Shown: positions 10,665 through 18,959 of the stretch, one piece after another
Layout of the letters: every line of letters begins with the position of its first letter
Position numbering within the stretch: the stretch's first letter is position 1
DNA from: Ophiosphaerella korrae
Lineage: Eukaryota > Ascomycota > Dothideomycetes > Pleosporales > Phaeosphaeriaceae
Assembly (NCBI GenBank): GCA_028456385.1
Contig: JALNQF010000495.1
Span: forward strand, 1 to 26,194
DNA length: 26,194 nucleotides
Reading direction: 5' to 3'
Made by a program: the position numbers and the translations under genes
Notes under the pieces: generated by a model
The model's input: the letters and a program-made list of their open reading frames with translations, nothing else
Told to the model about the DNA's origin: nothing
Database searches by the model: none

Positions 10665-12841
10665 ATGTCTGACAAAGAGGTGGTTACCGGCTCTCCGGAG
10701 AAGGAGGTGTATACCGACCCCAATGCTATTCACAACGAGAAGATTACCACTGGTGATGAAAAACATGCAGCGCACTATCCCGACGGTGACCTGGCTGACG
10801 CGACCGAGCGCCGCCAATCCATTGCTGGAAACATTGTCCACAACCCGCTTGCCCGCGTGTCCAGAGAAACCGCCGTCCTAGATGCGCGCACGTTTGCAGA
10901 GTCATTTGGCATGGAAGAGCACGCCGCCTTGTTTGGCCGCGCTGCTCTCGTCGCGCGGGACCCCACAGGATTCGAGAGACTGACAGACCTCGAGCCTGAC
11001 GAGCGAGAGGCACTCATCTACGAACGGGACCACAAATGGCACGGTCCCAGGATGCTGTGGTATTCCATTGCGCTCTGCGCCATTGGCGCTGCCACACAAG
11101 GCTGGGATCAGACAGGATCTAACGGCGCCAATTTATCATTCCCCGAGGAGTTTGGCCTGCTCGAGCAAGGCGCGCGTGGCGAATGGATTATTGGAATTAT
11201 TAACTCTATTATCTTCCTCACGGCTGGTTTGATCGGTGCCTTCATTGTTGGTGAGTAGTCGCTCGCGGAAAAAAGTACAAATCTAATCATTGCCCCAGAC
11301 CCACTAAACAAATACCTTGGACGCCGAGGAGAGATCTTCGTAACCGCTCTCTGCCTCACTGCCACTCCCATTGGATCCGGCTTCGCGAAATCATGGCAAG
11401 GTCTCTTCGCCGCGCGCTTCATCATGGGTATCGGTATCGGCGCCAAAAATGCCACCGTCCCTATCTACTCTGCTGAGATGGCACCTGCTCGCATACGCGG
11501 CGCCCTTGTAATGTTCTGGCAGCTCTGGGTCGTGATAGGTATGTCCTCTTCCCTCTACTTTACGCCATCCTAACGCCCCGTAGGCATCTTCCTCGGTTTC
11601 TGCGCGAATGTGATCGTCAAAGACACTGGCAAAATCTCGTGGAGACTTCAACTCGGCTCAGCATTCATCCCCAGCTTCATCCTAGGCGCAGGCATCTTCT
11701 TCTGCCCTGAATCTCCCCGCTGGCTCATGAAGCACGGCAAAATGGCCAAGGGCTTCCGCTCCATGTGCGCGCTGCGCGCCCACCCCATCATTGGTGCACG
11801 TGACTACTATTACTCATATGTCATCTACCAGGAAGAGCTCAAGATGGCGCGTGGCGCGGGATACTTCACACGTCTCTGGGATTGCTTCCGCGTGCCGCGC
11901 ATCCGGCGTGCAAACTACGGGGCTTCAACTGTCATGCTAGCCCAACAGATGTGCGGCATCAACATCATTTCATTCTACTCCTCGAGCATCTTCACCAACG
12001 TTGGATACACCGAGGAACAGGCACTATATGCCTCGCTGGGCTATGGCGCCATCCAGGTCGTTTGTATGCACCCCTAATCCCTTTTCCCTGCAGACATAGA
12101 TATCCTAACACCGAAATGCAGTCACAATCCCCACTCTCTTCATGATCGACACTAAAGGCCGCCGTACCCTCTGCCTGATCACCTTCCCTATAATGTGCAT
12201 AACCCTCCTGGCTGCGGGCCTCTCCCTGCTCAACCACACAGGCTCGCAAGGCGCGCAGATCGGCCCAGTCGTGCTCTTCGTATACCTCTTCACCATCGCC
12301 TACTCGCTTGGCGAAGGCCCCGTCGCCTTCCAGTACAGTGCAGAAGTATTTCCCACGATCCAGCGCGAGCAGGGCATGGCATGGGCTGTGTGCATTAACA
12401 ATACGTTTGCGGGGATTTTGAGCCTCACGTTTCCGCGCATGCAGACAGTTATGACGCCGACGGGCGCTTGTAAGTGTCCCTGTCAATCCTGCATTAACTC
12501 CCGGCTGTGTGCATATTTGTGGGGACGGTGCTAATTGGCATAGTTGGCTTCTACGCCGGACTCAATCTCATCGCGTGGTTCATGATCTTCTGCTTCGTGC
12601 GCGAAACAAAGCAGCTCACACTAGAGGAACTGGATCGTACGTTTTATCCTCCCCTTCCCGCGCTATTTGCCGTGCTAATGTTACGACAGAAGTGTTTTCG
12701 GTCCCGACAAGCGTGTACCTCAAGTACGAGACGCGCGTCTGGCTGCCGTATTTCGTCAAGCGGCACATTCTTAGGAAAAAGGTGGCGAAGCCTGCGCTGT
12801 TAGATACGCAGACCGGAGCGATTGAGACGATAGAGAGGTAG
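10665..12841 (+). CDS. MFS sugar transporter (sugar porter family), six exons
   Basis: Predicted plasma-membrane sugar transporter, probably proton-coupled as in fungal sugar porters (family knowledge). Exons: 10665-11250, 11299-11538, 11584-12063, 12122-12469, 12544-12636, 12690-12841. The introns are 48, 45, 58, 74 and 53 nt, all GT-AG with CTAAC/CTAAT-like branch sites, and all interrupt a codon after its first base. The spliced frame is 1899 nt, 632 residues. A hydrophilic N-terminal tail of about 130 residues precedes the membrane domain. Family signatures: [12 protein letters not shown] (~147), YLGRRGE (~201), PESPRW (~316), QQMCGIN (~396), DTKGRRT (~445), [15 protein letters not shown] (~499) and [14 protein letters not shown] (~572). 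The start is the first ATG after the leader that gives this tail; an in-frame ATG at 10617 would lie within the possible leader intron. No stops or RIP-like damage. The substrate (hexose, polyol or other) cannot be read from the sequence. Confidence 0.93.
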
Positions 12842-13274
12842 GTTTTTTTGAAGGGGGGATCGGGGGAGATATCCGATGTTTTCACAGACGGAAAATGGGG
12901 GATATGGCATGGATGTAATGTAGAGATTAGGCGTGGAATATAGCGAGAAATATGGGCCCCAATATAGCTCGTTTGAGAGCTCTGCCTCCGCTCTTTTGTG
13001 CATTGGCACTATTTGTGGTGCGGAGTCACATCCTAAACGCCTATCTCAACCATCTTAGATCACAGCCGCAGCTAAGCTACAATAATTAGCTCAGGACAGC
13101 TATAAGTAAATGACAGCGCCGAGCAGTCGTCATTCAATACAACCATGGCAAAGAAAGCCCATTATAGCCGCATATTTTAGGCCACAATATCTTAGATTTT
13201 GAGCAACAGAATACCAAAATTTCAGTCAAACGCCAAAGCCTCCTAACTAGACTCGTCAGCACCCGCTTATCTCT
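12842..13274. other. Intergenic, 3' flank of the transporter
   Basis: Contains the transporter 3' end and no credible gene; no clear polyadenylation signal was recognised. The word TGCGGAGTC at about 13019-13027 is also part of the fold-back motif at 13738-13751. Confidence 0.4.
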
Positions 13275-13661
13275 CTGTATGCTATTTTGAAGCTCTCAGC
13301 TTTACCTCTTCCGCCTATGCTGACGCGTTTTCAGGTGTTTTACTTGCCCAATGTGACCAAATGCTTACGGGCTCTTGCCGCTAGTGCAGCCTTAGCCAAA
13401 CGTCTGCGCTCATCGGAGCCATCATCTCAACGCTCACTATCGCCCCGTCAAGCCCTAGCTGCCGCGAGTCAGGCCATAATACTTGAGTCGCAATTACTGG
13501 AGTCTTAGCTAGAGGTAGAGATCGTCGCGCCTACTGGGGCCAACAGTGGCGCTGAAGGCGGCGATAAGGATGACCTATCAGATGAGGATATTGTGCGCGG
13601 CTATAATATACAGGAGTGGATTACCTAGCTATAGCAAGTATATACAACTTTGATCTCTTAG
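13275..13661 (+). pseudogene. Coding relic with four TAG stops, unknown protein
   Basis: One frame is open from 13287 to the TAG at 13506-13508 and then continues with protein-like content (VEIVAPTGANSG, GGDKDDLSDEDI, GYNIQEWIT) through TAGs at 13626-13628, 13632-13634 and 13659-13661. All four stops are TAG, which is what CAG (Gln) becomes after one C-to-T change; the flanking sequence is Gln/Ser-rich, so this reading fits. A possible 59-nt intron (GTATGC at about 13277, GCTGAC branch, TTTTCAG at about 13335) sits at its start, in which case the first Met would be spurious. There is an acidic patch and an Ala/Ser/Arg-rich helix. I recognise no family; it could be a transposon or host gene remnant. 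Confidence 0.35.
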
Positions 13662-13751
13662 CGTCAATCCGATCAATCTACAATCAATCCGCAGTGGTGC
13701 TGCCATCGATCAATGACTCCAAGACTGATCGGATTGATTGTTGCGGAGTCT
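13658..13751. repeat. Fold-back repeat at the 3' end of the NLR relic
   Basis: CAATCAATCCG (13681-13691) and CGGATTGATTG (13730-13740) form an exact 11-bp inverted repeat with a 38-nt loop; GATC-containing words extend the symmetry. It shares TTAGCGTCAAT and, inverted, AGACTCCGCAACAA with 8286-8418. It covers the last ~26 codons of the NLR frame, so that C-terminal tail is repeat-derived. Confidence 0.55.
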
Positions 13752-14056
13752 GCAATCCTGCAACTCCATACTCTTCCAGACCCAACACCTATACCTACTA
13801 TACTTTCACACACAGACGAGCTTGACGGCCGATACTCTGATGGCATCCACAGTATATTGTCATTAGCGTATTTGATCCATATATCGTCTGAGCTAAGGCT
13901 TATACCTAGAAACAAGGGGCGCTCAGGTTCTGCAATACGTCTACTAAAAGCTTCTAAGGTCTGGATAACGATAGTACCTATTTCAGTGTCGAGGGTGGAG
14001 CCGGTAGAGTTGAAGGATAAGCTTCTTATAGCCTTGCTAATGTTAATGGTCTGTAG

Positions 14057-14434
14057 GCACGCGCCGCTACTCGCATCCCAGATCTTGACGGTGTTGTCGA
14101 ATGACGCTGACGCTAGCTGGGCCGAGTCGTGCGAGAAGGCCACTGACCTGACCAAATCGCTATGGCCCTCGAACGTCTGCAAGCACGCGCCGCTGCTCGC
14201 ATCCCAGATCTTGATAGTGTTATCGGCCGACGCCGATGCTAGCTGGGCCGAGTCGTGCGAGAAGGCTACTGAGCTGACCGAATCGCTATGGCCCTCGGGT
14301 GTCTGTAAGCATGCGCCGCTGCTCGCATCCCAGATCTTGATAGTGTTGTCGTCCGACGCTGATGCTAGCTGAGCCGAGCCGTGCGAGAAGGCCACTAAAT
14401 TGATCGCACCACTATGGCCCTCGAGCGTCTGCAG
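14057..14434 (-). repeat. Three tandem 126-bp WD40 repeat units
   Basis: Three head-to-tail units start at 14057, 14183 and 14309, each exactly 126 bp (42 residues). Each encodes a WD40 blade of the form EGHS..VxSVAFSHDSAQLASASxDNTIKIWD joined by ASSGACLQT. They are nearly identical except at a few positions: the residue before EGHS is L, P or F; the segment after it is GAINL, DSVSS or DLVRS; the residue after ASAS is D, A or F. A further partial unit lies at each edge. High identity with clustered variation is typical of HET-E-like recognition domains. Confidence 0.85.
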
Positions 14435-14650
14435 GCACGCGCCCCAGCTATTCTCCATAGCTGGTACGATTGTGATATGATCCGGCTCTTCGTGCTGAAA
14501 CAGCTGTCTGATCAAGCTACCTGTTGGACTAAATAACAACGCAGACGCATATGTTTGAAGGGGGTGACCCTGGATTGCCCCTTTATGATACATAATGAAT
14601 CGCCATGCATCTTGAACTAGCTGAGTAAGTCTATCTTGGTCCCGCACCTC

Positions 14651-14698
14651 CTAGTCGCGTCAGTATGTAGACTATCTACTGTTAGGTATATACCATAC
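14651..14698 (-). other. Candidate 48-nt intron in the NLR relic
   Basis: On the minus strand, CAG then GTATGG opens (14698) and GACTAG closes (14651), with ACTGAC as branch site eight bases before the acceptor end. Removing it joins LRSLVQ to EVRDQDRLTQ in phase 0 and deletes three stop codons. The length matches the introns of the transporter. Confidence 0.6.
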
Positions 14699-16780
14699 CT
14701 GTACTAGTGACCGTAGTCTTGCCATCGAGATTATACCTTTTTCTATGCTTTTGCATAGAATAAGCCCTTCTAGCCAGTAGAGATACTTGTTCCTTAAGAA
14801 TTTATCGATAGCTGTAACTTGCGGGCTATTAATACTGCTTGCTGATAAATTTGGATTTGAATCGTAAAGATGATCAATCCAGTAAACACATGAATAGTAG
14901 GACGTTGCCAAAGGATCCGGATCAGGCCGTTCAACTTTTTCGATAGGAAATCCTAGCAATTCTAGACTATACATATCCCTGTGCAATGTCTTAGACAGAG
15001 TTGCAAGCGACCTTGAAAAGATTGCTTGATGAGTTGCTTTGGTTCCATATGGAAAGATCTTATTAGACGCCTCTGCGAAGAGAAAGTCCTTCGCAGACTG
15101 ATGCACAAAGTAGACCGTGTCTCCTTGCAGTGTTAGGAACGATCCACAAAGGCTAATGATTTCCCGTAGCTCTGTTTCGTCAGTTATATCTTCAAGCGGT
15201 TCAGTAAGGGCTACTAGTTCTTTCAACGTAATTGGACGATATACAAGCGCAATCGACGCCAGCACCTGCTCGCAAAGCTCGGCATCATCCGAAACGCTAA
15301 TCTAATGCATCATCCGCTTGTAAAGTGCATCTAGCCCTAGCGGAAAGGAGACTAGCTTCTTTAGAACGTTCCGTCTCGCCGTCGCTTGAAGCTCCTGACA
15401 TACTAACGCTACCCGGAGGAAGGTGTCGTTTGCGTTTGATGTCAAGTGCTGGAGTACGGCGTCTTGGATCTCCAGGTTATAGTGCTTCTCTTGTGCCAAC
15501 TGACACACTTTCTGTTGGATAAAGATCTTAATTGCCGCTGCGACTGACTCTGCGTTTAGCTCGAGACTTAGCCTTAGCCTTGTTTGGTGCTCTGCTCGCT
15601 CTAGCTGTTCCTCAATAGCTGGCCAGCTACGACTAGAGACGATCCACTTGACGCGAGAGGATACAGACGACTGCCTTGCGATAAAGCTAAGCAGCTGTGG
15701 TAGGTTAGTAACACATTCGTCTAGCGCATCCATAATCAGGTACGTTGTGCCTAAGCCCCTATCTTGCAGCACATCTATAAAGATTTCTGTCAAGGCAACC
15801 CAGGCATTCGCGTCCTCGAATAGGCTTTTACCTGCATGGTCGTGCTTCTTGCGGATATGTAATATAAGCGACGGTTGCTGGTGCACAAGCATATATAGCA
15901 AGCCTTGTAGAACGGCTGTGGCACTATTGATGCGTGAGTCAGTCGCTTGGCAGAAGAAGTACGACAGAAGGGTGGATCTCGGTGTCGAGTTTTGCAGTTC
16001 GTCAATGATGCCACACAGCAGCATCGTCTTTCCTTTGCCAGGATCACCTTTCACCCATAACATTCGGCTGTCCGGGCACTGTTGCCATTCCTGGAAAGTA
16101 GCGTTGTCAAGCACCCACCGGTAGGAGTCTGCGAGGAGACCGCCTTTGGTGTCCTCGATACGCTTCTTATCGTCACGAGGATCCGTGAGGCGTATGTCTT
16201 GAAGGCACTTATCTTGCTTTTCGACCTCGTTTGTAACTCGTTTCATCGCTTCAACTGGACTCTCGCCGTCGAATGGCGACAAACTAACTCCCAAAATTCC
16301 CATTAAAGAGTATGCGCGGTCTGCCGGGATTTTCGTTGTTCGATGTTCGTTCCATGAGATTCGCTCATTCACGCTGAAATCGGACAAGGGCTTGCCTTGT
16401 AGTGCTGCGCCAGGTATGCCTGTAATCTCACATAACACCGACAAGAGCGACAGTTTACTACCAAGCTCTTCCCCATCTTTAGAGAAGAATTCTACTTTGG
16501 ATGGGGCAAGAAGCTCCTGTAGTGTCCAACCACGGGTGAACCATCTGCTACGGTGGAAAGCGGTCTCCTTGTGTGACAGCGCTGCTGCCTCACTAGAATA
16601 GATCGCGGTTCTAGAAACATTAGATAAGTAGACATAGCATCAAGCCGCGTTACAATACCAGCGAAACACTGACCTAATAGCGAAAGCGAACTCAGCCTTG
16701 TTGCCCTTATTAATGCAAACTCAACCTATACTTGCGACAACATCGACTTTGTTCAACTGCTTACGCGACCTGTAATTTTT

Positions 16781-16890
16781 ACTGAGCTTATTTTTCAGAT
16801 CGTGTATAATCCCTTCGTCCAATATTTGAACCTACCTATTTCTAGAAACTTTGGTGGAGGCACATCCCTGTAGTTAGACCGCTTAGGCTC
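16781..16890. other. Edge of the gene island, no feature recognised
   Basis: Normal-composition sequence upstream of the NLR relic. No HET-domain N-terminus can be read on the minus strand here, so the NLR similarity ends or is lost before the boundary. Confidence 0.4.
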
Positions 16891-16905
16891 GGGGGTCCTA
16901 AAATG

Positions 16906-16938
<33 letters not shown>
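16891..16938. repeat. GGGGGTC/GACCCCC hairpin and 32-C homopolymer
   Basis: GGGGGTC (16891-16897) and GACCCCC (16905-16911) are an inverted repeat around a 7-nt loop. The C arm continues as an uninterrupted run of 32 C (16907-16938). Immediately after it the composition changes to the AT-rich RIP block. It may be a transposon terminus or a slippage-expanded tract; an assembly artefact is possible. Confidence 0.8.
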
Positions 16939-16940
<2 letters not shown>

Positions 16941-17223
16941 TTCTTATTTATGTAAGAGAAGTAAAAATAACTTACTAGCTATAGATAAGCTTCCTTGCAG
17001 CTATAAAATAACTACCTTCCTACCTAACTAGTCCTTAGTATTCTTAGTACTCCTCTTAAACTATTACAGCTATAGACGCCTATCTTAAAAGCCTTATTTC
17101 TTTAGAACAACTATCTAATACTAGACGCCCTAAATTACAGACTAATAAAAGGTTAATAGAGGAGTCTTATAAAAGTTTAAAAATACTTAGCTACTCTAGT
17201 TAATAAAGATATTCTTGTTAAAG
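16939..17223. other. AT-rich, RIP-like sequence, unassigned
   Basis: TpA-rich and almost free of CpA/TpG. Translation of both strands gives no domain I recognise. Probably the host transposon or spacer into which the elements at 17229 and 18254 inserted. Confidence 0.4.
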
Positions 17224-17228
17224 ATAAA

Positions 17229-17399
17229 TATAAGGCTAGGCTCTGTGCTACTAGACTAGACGTAACCCTAAAAGAGGTATAGTATACCTAATAGGTATAC
17301 TAGGCACAGAATAGTATATATATATACTAAAGATACTTGTAGTAGGCCTAGGGCTAGCTTATAGCTAGCTAAGGGTTGTATAGAAAAGTACTTGTAATA
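17229..17399. repeat. Left terminal repeat of the TRIM-like element
   Basis: Contains the short hairpin TCTGTGC (17242-17248) / GCACAGA (17314-17320) and the palindromic string GGTATAGTATACC. Less RIP-changed than the right copy at several sites. Confidence 0.7.
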
Positions 17400-17712
17400 T
17401 TATCTCCCCCTTCCCTAGACCTCGTCCTAAGGACCTAAGGTAGAGCGTAATTACTATAGTACTACTAGATAACTACTATAAGCTTATAGCGTAGTACTAT
17501 AGACCTATTATATTATTATATAAAGGAGTAGTAACGTAATACTTTATTACTATAGTAATAGATAAAGCTACGTACTATATACTAGACTCCTAGTAAGCGA
17601 TAGCAATAAGGTAAGCCTTACGCCTTAGCTAAAGTTAAAGGAGATATTTAGCTAGCTTTAGCTAGCCTAAGAATAGAGACGTACTTAAACTTAGGCTATA
17701 TTAAGTATACTC

Positions 17713-17883
17713 TATAAGGCTAAGCTCTATACTACTAGACTAGACGTAACTCTAAAAGAGGTATAGTATACCTAATAGGTATACTAGGTATAGAATAGTA
17801 TATATATATACTAGGGATACTTGTAGTAGGCCTAGGGCTAGCCTATAGCTAGCTAAGAGTTATATAGAAAAGTACCTATAATA
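17713..17883. repeat. Right terminal repeat of the TRIM-like element
   Basis: Aligned to the left copy at a constant offset of 484 bp without gaps. The hairpin arms read TCTATAC and GTATAGA here: both arms changed and still pair. Confidence 0.7.
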
Positions 17884-17888
17884 ATAAA

Positions 17889-18248
17889 AGTAAAGCCTAT
17901 TATTAATAGCTTATAAGAACTTAGAATAAGTAAGTAAAACTATACTCTACAAAGCTATTAGAGACTAATATAATATTTAAGGTTCTTTAATATATATAAA
18001 ATAAACCTAAATATAATTTAGTAAAGGCTTTACTTTAGAGATCCTATAGCTATTATATAGAGTAAGGCCTACCTATTAGATTATATTAAAAGATCTATAA
18101 GAAGAGTTATAATTCTTAGGCTAAAAGAGTATAAAGAAAAGAGAATACTTAATAGTATAAGTATAGTCTTTACTATATAGCGTGCCTTAATTAAAGGAGC
18201 TAACCTTATAGTTTTAAGGGATAAGAAGAGTAAAAAGCTAATTTTAAG
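17889..18248. other. AT-rich, RIP-like sequence, unassigned
   Basis: Lies between the TRIM-like element and the Gypsy target duplication. No domain recognised on either strand. It should be continuous with 25284 onward before the Gypsy insertion. Confidence 0.35.
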
Positions 18249-18253
18249 TAATA

Positions 18254-18683
18254 TATTCTAGTAGTAACAAGAAAGCTATAGATAGAACTAATTAGTCTTA
18301 TAATAATTAACTTAGACTTATATAACCCTAAGGGACACGAACTTAATTAGGAGGCTATATATAATTAGGATATATAGGATAATCTATAATCTATAGACTC
18401 TTAGTATTAATAGATTATAGATTAGAGTAATCTACAATCTATTAGTCTTAGTAACTATAGATTAATAGATTATAATAAGTATATAGTTAACACAATACGT
18501 ATTATTAAAATAGTATTAGTAATTTAATCCTTTAACTATAGAACGCTAATACAAGATAGTTATAAAACATCTTCTATTATTTATAGTTATTATAGATCTC
18601 TATATAAGCTTTTAATATTACTTTGTAATCTACTAACCCTTTTAAGATAAGTGCCTATAGTTAACAATAGGTAGCCTATTATA
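18254..18683 (+). repeat. 5' LTR of the chromodomain Gypsy element
   Basis: Starts TATTCTAGTAG and ends GCCTATTATA. Inside, TAATCTATAATCTA (18380-18393) and TAGATTATAGATTA (18411-18424) form a perfect 14-bp inverted repeat, followed by further related arms up to about 18475. Confidence 0.92.
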
Positions 18684-18959
18684 CCTTACTAATTTAGTTA
18701 TTACAAGAAGTAAAGCGTAAGTAATATATAGTCTAGCTAATACGATAGTAGAAAGCTTAATAAGTAAAGCACCTAAGAGAAGTCGTAAGTCTAATAGTAC
18801 TATATAGGAAATAATTAAGGACTAAATTAATAACTTAATCTTAAATAAAGAAGATATAAAAATAGTAATTAACGCTTTAGAAACGTAGAATAAAGAACTA
18901 TAGGATTACGCGAAATAGAATAAAGTATAGATTAAGGTAATTATTAAAGGTTAAAACTA

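Larger units (their letters stand above)
13673..16780 (-). pseudogene. HET-NACHT-WD40 NLR-type protein gene, decayed
   Basis: Relic of a fungal STAND/NLR gene of the het-e/het-d type; intact members act in non-self recognition and trigger cell death. In minus-strand order: C-terminal part of a HET domain (VCINK, SVFRWYCNAA, RSRWFTRGWTLQELLAP at ~16750-16500, DRAYSLMGI at ~16310), then a NACHT ATPase with Walker A GDPGKGKT (16025-16048) and Walker B LIMDALDE (15716-15739), then a helical region (VYRPITLKELVAL, VHQSAKDFL), then three 42-residue WD40 repeats and a degenerate fourth. In-frame stops: TGA at 16721-16723, TGA at 16640-16642, and TAG at 15302-15304 in RMMH*IS, a CAG-to-TAG type change. 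A 48-nt intron (14651-14698) would remove three more. No ATG opens the frame between 16640 and the NACHT linker, and the HET N-terminus is missing, so the gene is probably dead. The extreme C-terminus is replaced by a fold-back repeat. Confidence 0.85.
17229..17883. mobile_element. TRIM-like element with 171-bp terminal direct repeats
   Basis: Two direct repeats of 171 bp (17229-17399 and 17713-17883) flank 313 bp of non-coding sequence. The 5 bp outside each end are identical, ATAAA (17224-17228 and 17884-17888), as expected for an LTR-type insertion. The repeats begin TATAAGG and end AATA, which is TG...CA after RIP of both ends. They differ at 13 positions by my count, all transitions, with no indel. 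Size and lack of coding fit a terminal-repeat retrotransposon in miniature. No clear primer-binding site or polypurine tract was seen, so the class is inferred. Orientation is unknown. Confidence 0.7.

Noticed and set aside
10605..12885. Open frames on the minus strand and other plus frames across the transporter
   Set aside because: They are shadows of the spliced transporter coding sequence and have no domain of their own.
13713..14372. 219-codon open frame on the plus strand
   Set aside because: It is the antisense shadow of the WD40 repeats and shows the same 126-bp periodicity.
15302..16444. A start codon for the NLR at 16444
   Set aside because: The codon there is TTG, and HET-domain coding continues upstream in the same frame, so it is not a start.
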